A stretch of 14,820 nt of DNA, taken from the NCBI GenBank assembly GCA_026982215.1, contig JALSHN010000270.1, forward strand, positions 1 through 14,820, written 5' to 3'. The position numbers and the translations under genes were made by a program. This DNA comes from Gammaproteobacteria bacterium. Lineage in GTDB: Bacteria > Pseudomonadota > Gammaproteobacteria > S012-40. Every line of letters begins with the position of its first letter. Within the stretch, counting starts at the first letter, position 1. This document shows, piece by piece, positions 14,144 to 14,820 of this stretch. The notes beneath the pieces are model-generated. The model did no database searches and was not told where the DNA came from. It was given only the letters and a program-made list of their open reading frames with translations.

Positions 14144-14820
14144 CACCCCCGTCCTCCCTTGGGCGCCGCCCGCTCGCGGCGGCGATAGGCCCACCAAGCC
14201 GGCCACACCAGTGCCACCCCCCCCGCCAGCGCCAACCACAACGGCCACACCACCGGCCGATTCCACTCCAGGCGCCTGCGATGGCGCAGTTCCGGGTCGA
14301 TGCGCAGATATTTCAGCGTGTCATGGGCCATGAGATTGGGCTTGGCGTTGTGATACCAGGCGTGATAGAGCGTGAAACGCTTCGGATGCAACCCCCACAA
14401 CCACGGCCCGTCCCGGCGGGCGATCGCCACCATCCGTTCGATGAGCGCCGCCCGCTCGGGGCCGTTCTCCATGTTCTTCATCCGCTCGAACAGGGCGTCG
14501 AACTCGGGGTTGTGGTAGTTGGCGGCGTTCTCCCCGCCGTGCTCAGCCTTGCCGTTGGGGCCATAGAGCAGAAAGAGGAAATTCTCCGGATCGGGGTAAT
14601 CGGCGTTCCAACCCCACAGGAACAACTGCGCCGTGCCTCGACGCATCTTCTCCTGAAAGCGGTTGTAGAGGGTGTTGCGGATCACCAACTGGATGCCCAA
14701 TTTGGCGAACTGCTTGCGGAACCAGTCCATGCGCGCCTTGTCGTCGGGACCGCCGCCGGCGATGTCGAGATACAACGTCAGCGGCTTACCCGTCCGTGCA
14801 TCCACCCCACCGGGATAACC
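14143..14820 (-). CDS. ABC substrate-binding protein (SBP family 5), N-terminal part missing
   Basis: The frame is open to the right edge, so only the C-terminal 225 or so residues are visible. The region resembles the C-terminal lobe of family 5 (peptide/nickel) binding proteins: GKPLTLYLDIAG, the helix DWFRKQFAKLGIQL, YNRFQEKMRRGTAQLFLWGWNADYPDPENFLFLLYG, NYHNPEFDALFERMKNM and AALIERMVAIARRDGPWLWGLHPKRFTL. That lobe closes over the ligand in the periplasm. Unusually, the protein then ends in a membrane helix (WPLWLALAGGVALVWPAWWAY, about bases 14185-14247) followed by RRRERAAPK, the arrangement of a C-terminal inner-membrane anchor with its tail in the cytoplasm. Its TGA overlaps the permease ATG. 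A GTG at 14805 is internal. The N-terminus and signal lie beyond the window. Confidence 0.9.
   Translation of the reverse strand, partial: GYPGGVDARTGKPLTLYLDIAGGGPDDKARMDWFRKQFAKLGIQLVIRNTLYNRFQEKMRRGTAQLFLWGWNADYPDPENFLFLLYGPNGKAEHGGENAANYHNPEFDALFERMKNMENGPERAALIERMVAIARRDGPWLWGLHPKRFTLYHAWYHNAKPNLMAHDTLKYLRIDPELRHRRRLEWNRPVVWPLWLALAGGVALVWPAWWAYRRRERAAPKGGRG

Noticed and set aside
12842..14188. 448-residue open frame on + opposite the two permease genes
   Set aside because: His/Gln-rich shadow of the permease coding strand in high-GC DNA. The opposite frame encodes two full permeases with all family motifs.
1..14820. CRISPR arrays, insertion sequences, tRNA or rRNA genes
   Set aside because: No regular repeats with spacers, transposase, terminal repeats or cloverleaf-like sequences were seen by eye; almost every base is within a recognised gene.

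Overview
The window is GC-rich, densely coding bacterial chromosome, most likely from a gammaproteobacterium of the Chromatiales/Ectothiorhodospiraceae type. This is inferred from the corC-lnt pair, a bacterial ProS with an editing insertion, a MetA-type homoserine acyltransferase and the style of the peptide-type ABC operon. I see no mobile element, phage gene, CRISPR array, tRNA or rRNA, and no stretch over 300 bases without a gene.

Left part (1-6144). The 3' end of a CorC-like CBS-domain gene overlaps lnt (apolipoprotein N-acyltransferase). Next come a 61-residue acidic, proline-rich unknown protein on + and, facing it on -, a small cysteine-rich lipoprotein. These two reading frames overlap tail to tail by 164 bases. 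nadC (NAD synthesis) follows, divergent from the lipoprotein gene. Then come proS (prolyl-tRNA synthetase) and, 12 bases later, a small secreted lytic transglycosylase.

Middle part (6145-9650). A secreted protein with an SH3-like end lies on -, convergent with the transglycosylase. Divergent from it is a YdcF/DUF218 membrane protein. After that is a two-gene unit: an uncharacterised P-loop ATPase whose stop codon overlaps the start of a MetA-like homoserine O-acyltransferase by one base. This unit is the least explained part of the window and the best candidate for an undescribed functional pair.

Right part (9638-14820, all on -). A tightly packed ABC importer operon of the oligopeptide/nickel (Dpp/Opp/Yej) superfamily reads, in transcription order: substrate-binding protein (N-terminus beyond the window), OppB-type permease, OppC-type permease with a long N-terminal extension, and a fused double ATPase. 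The junctions are a 1-base overlap and two 3-base gaps. Two features are unusual: the binding protein ends in a predicted C-terminal membrane anchor, and the OppC-type permease is about 200 residues longer than usual. The operon ends convergently with metA, overlapping it by 13 bases. None of the three convergent gene pairs leaves room for a separate intrinsic terminator.
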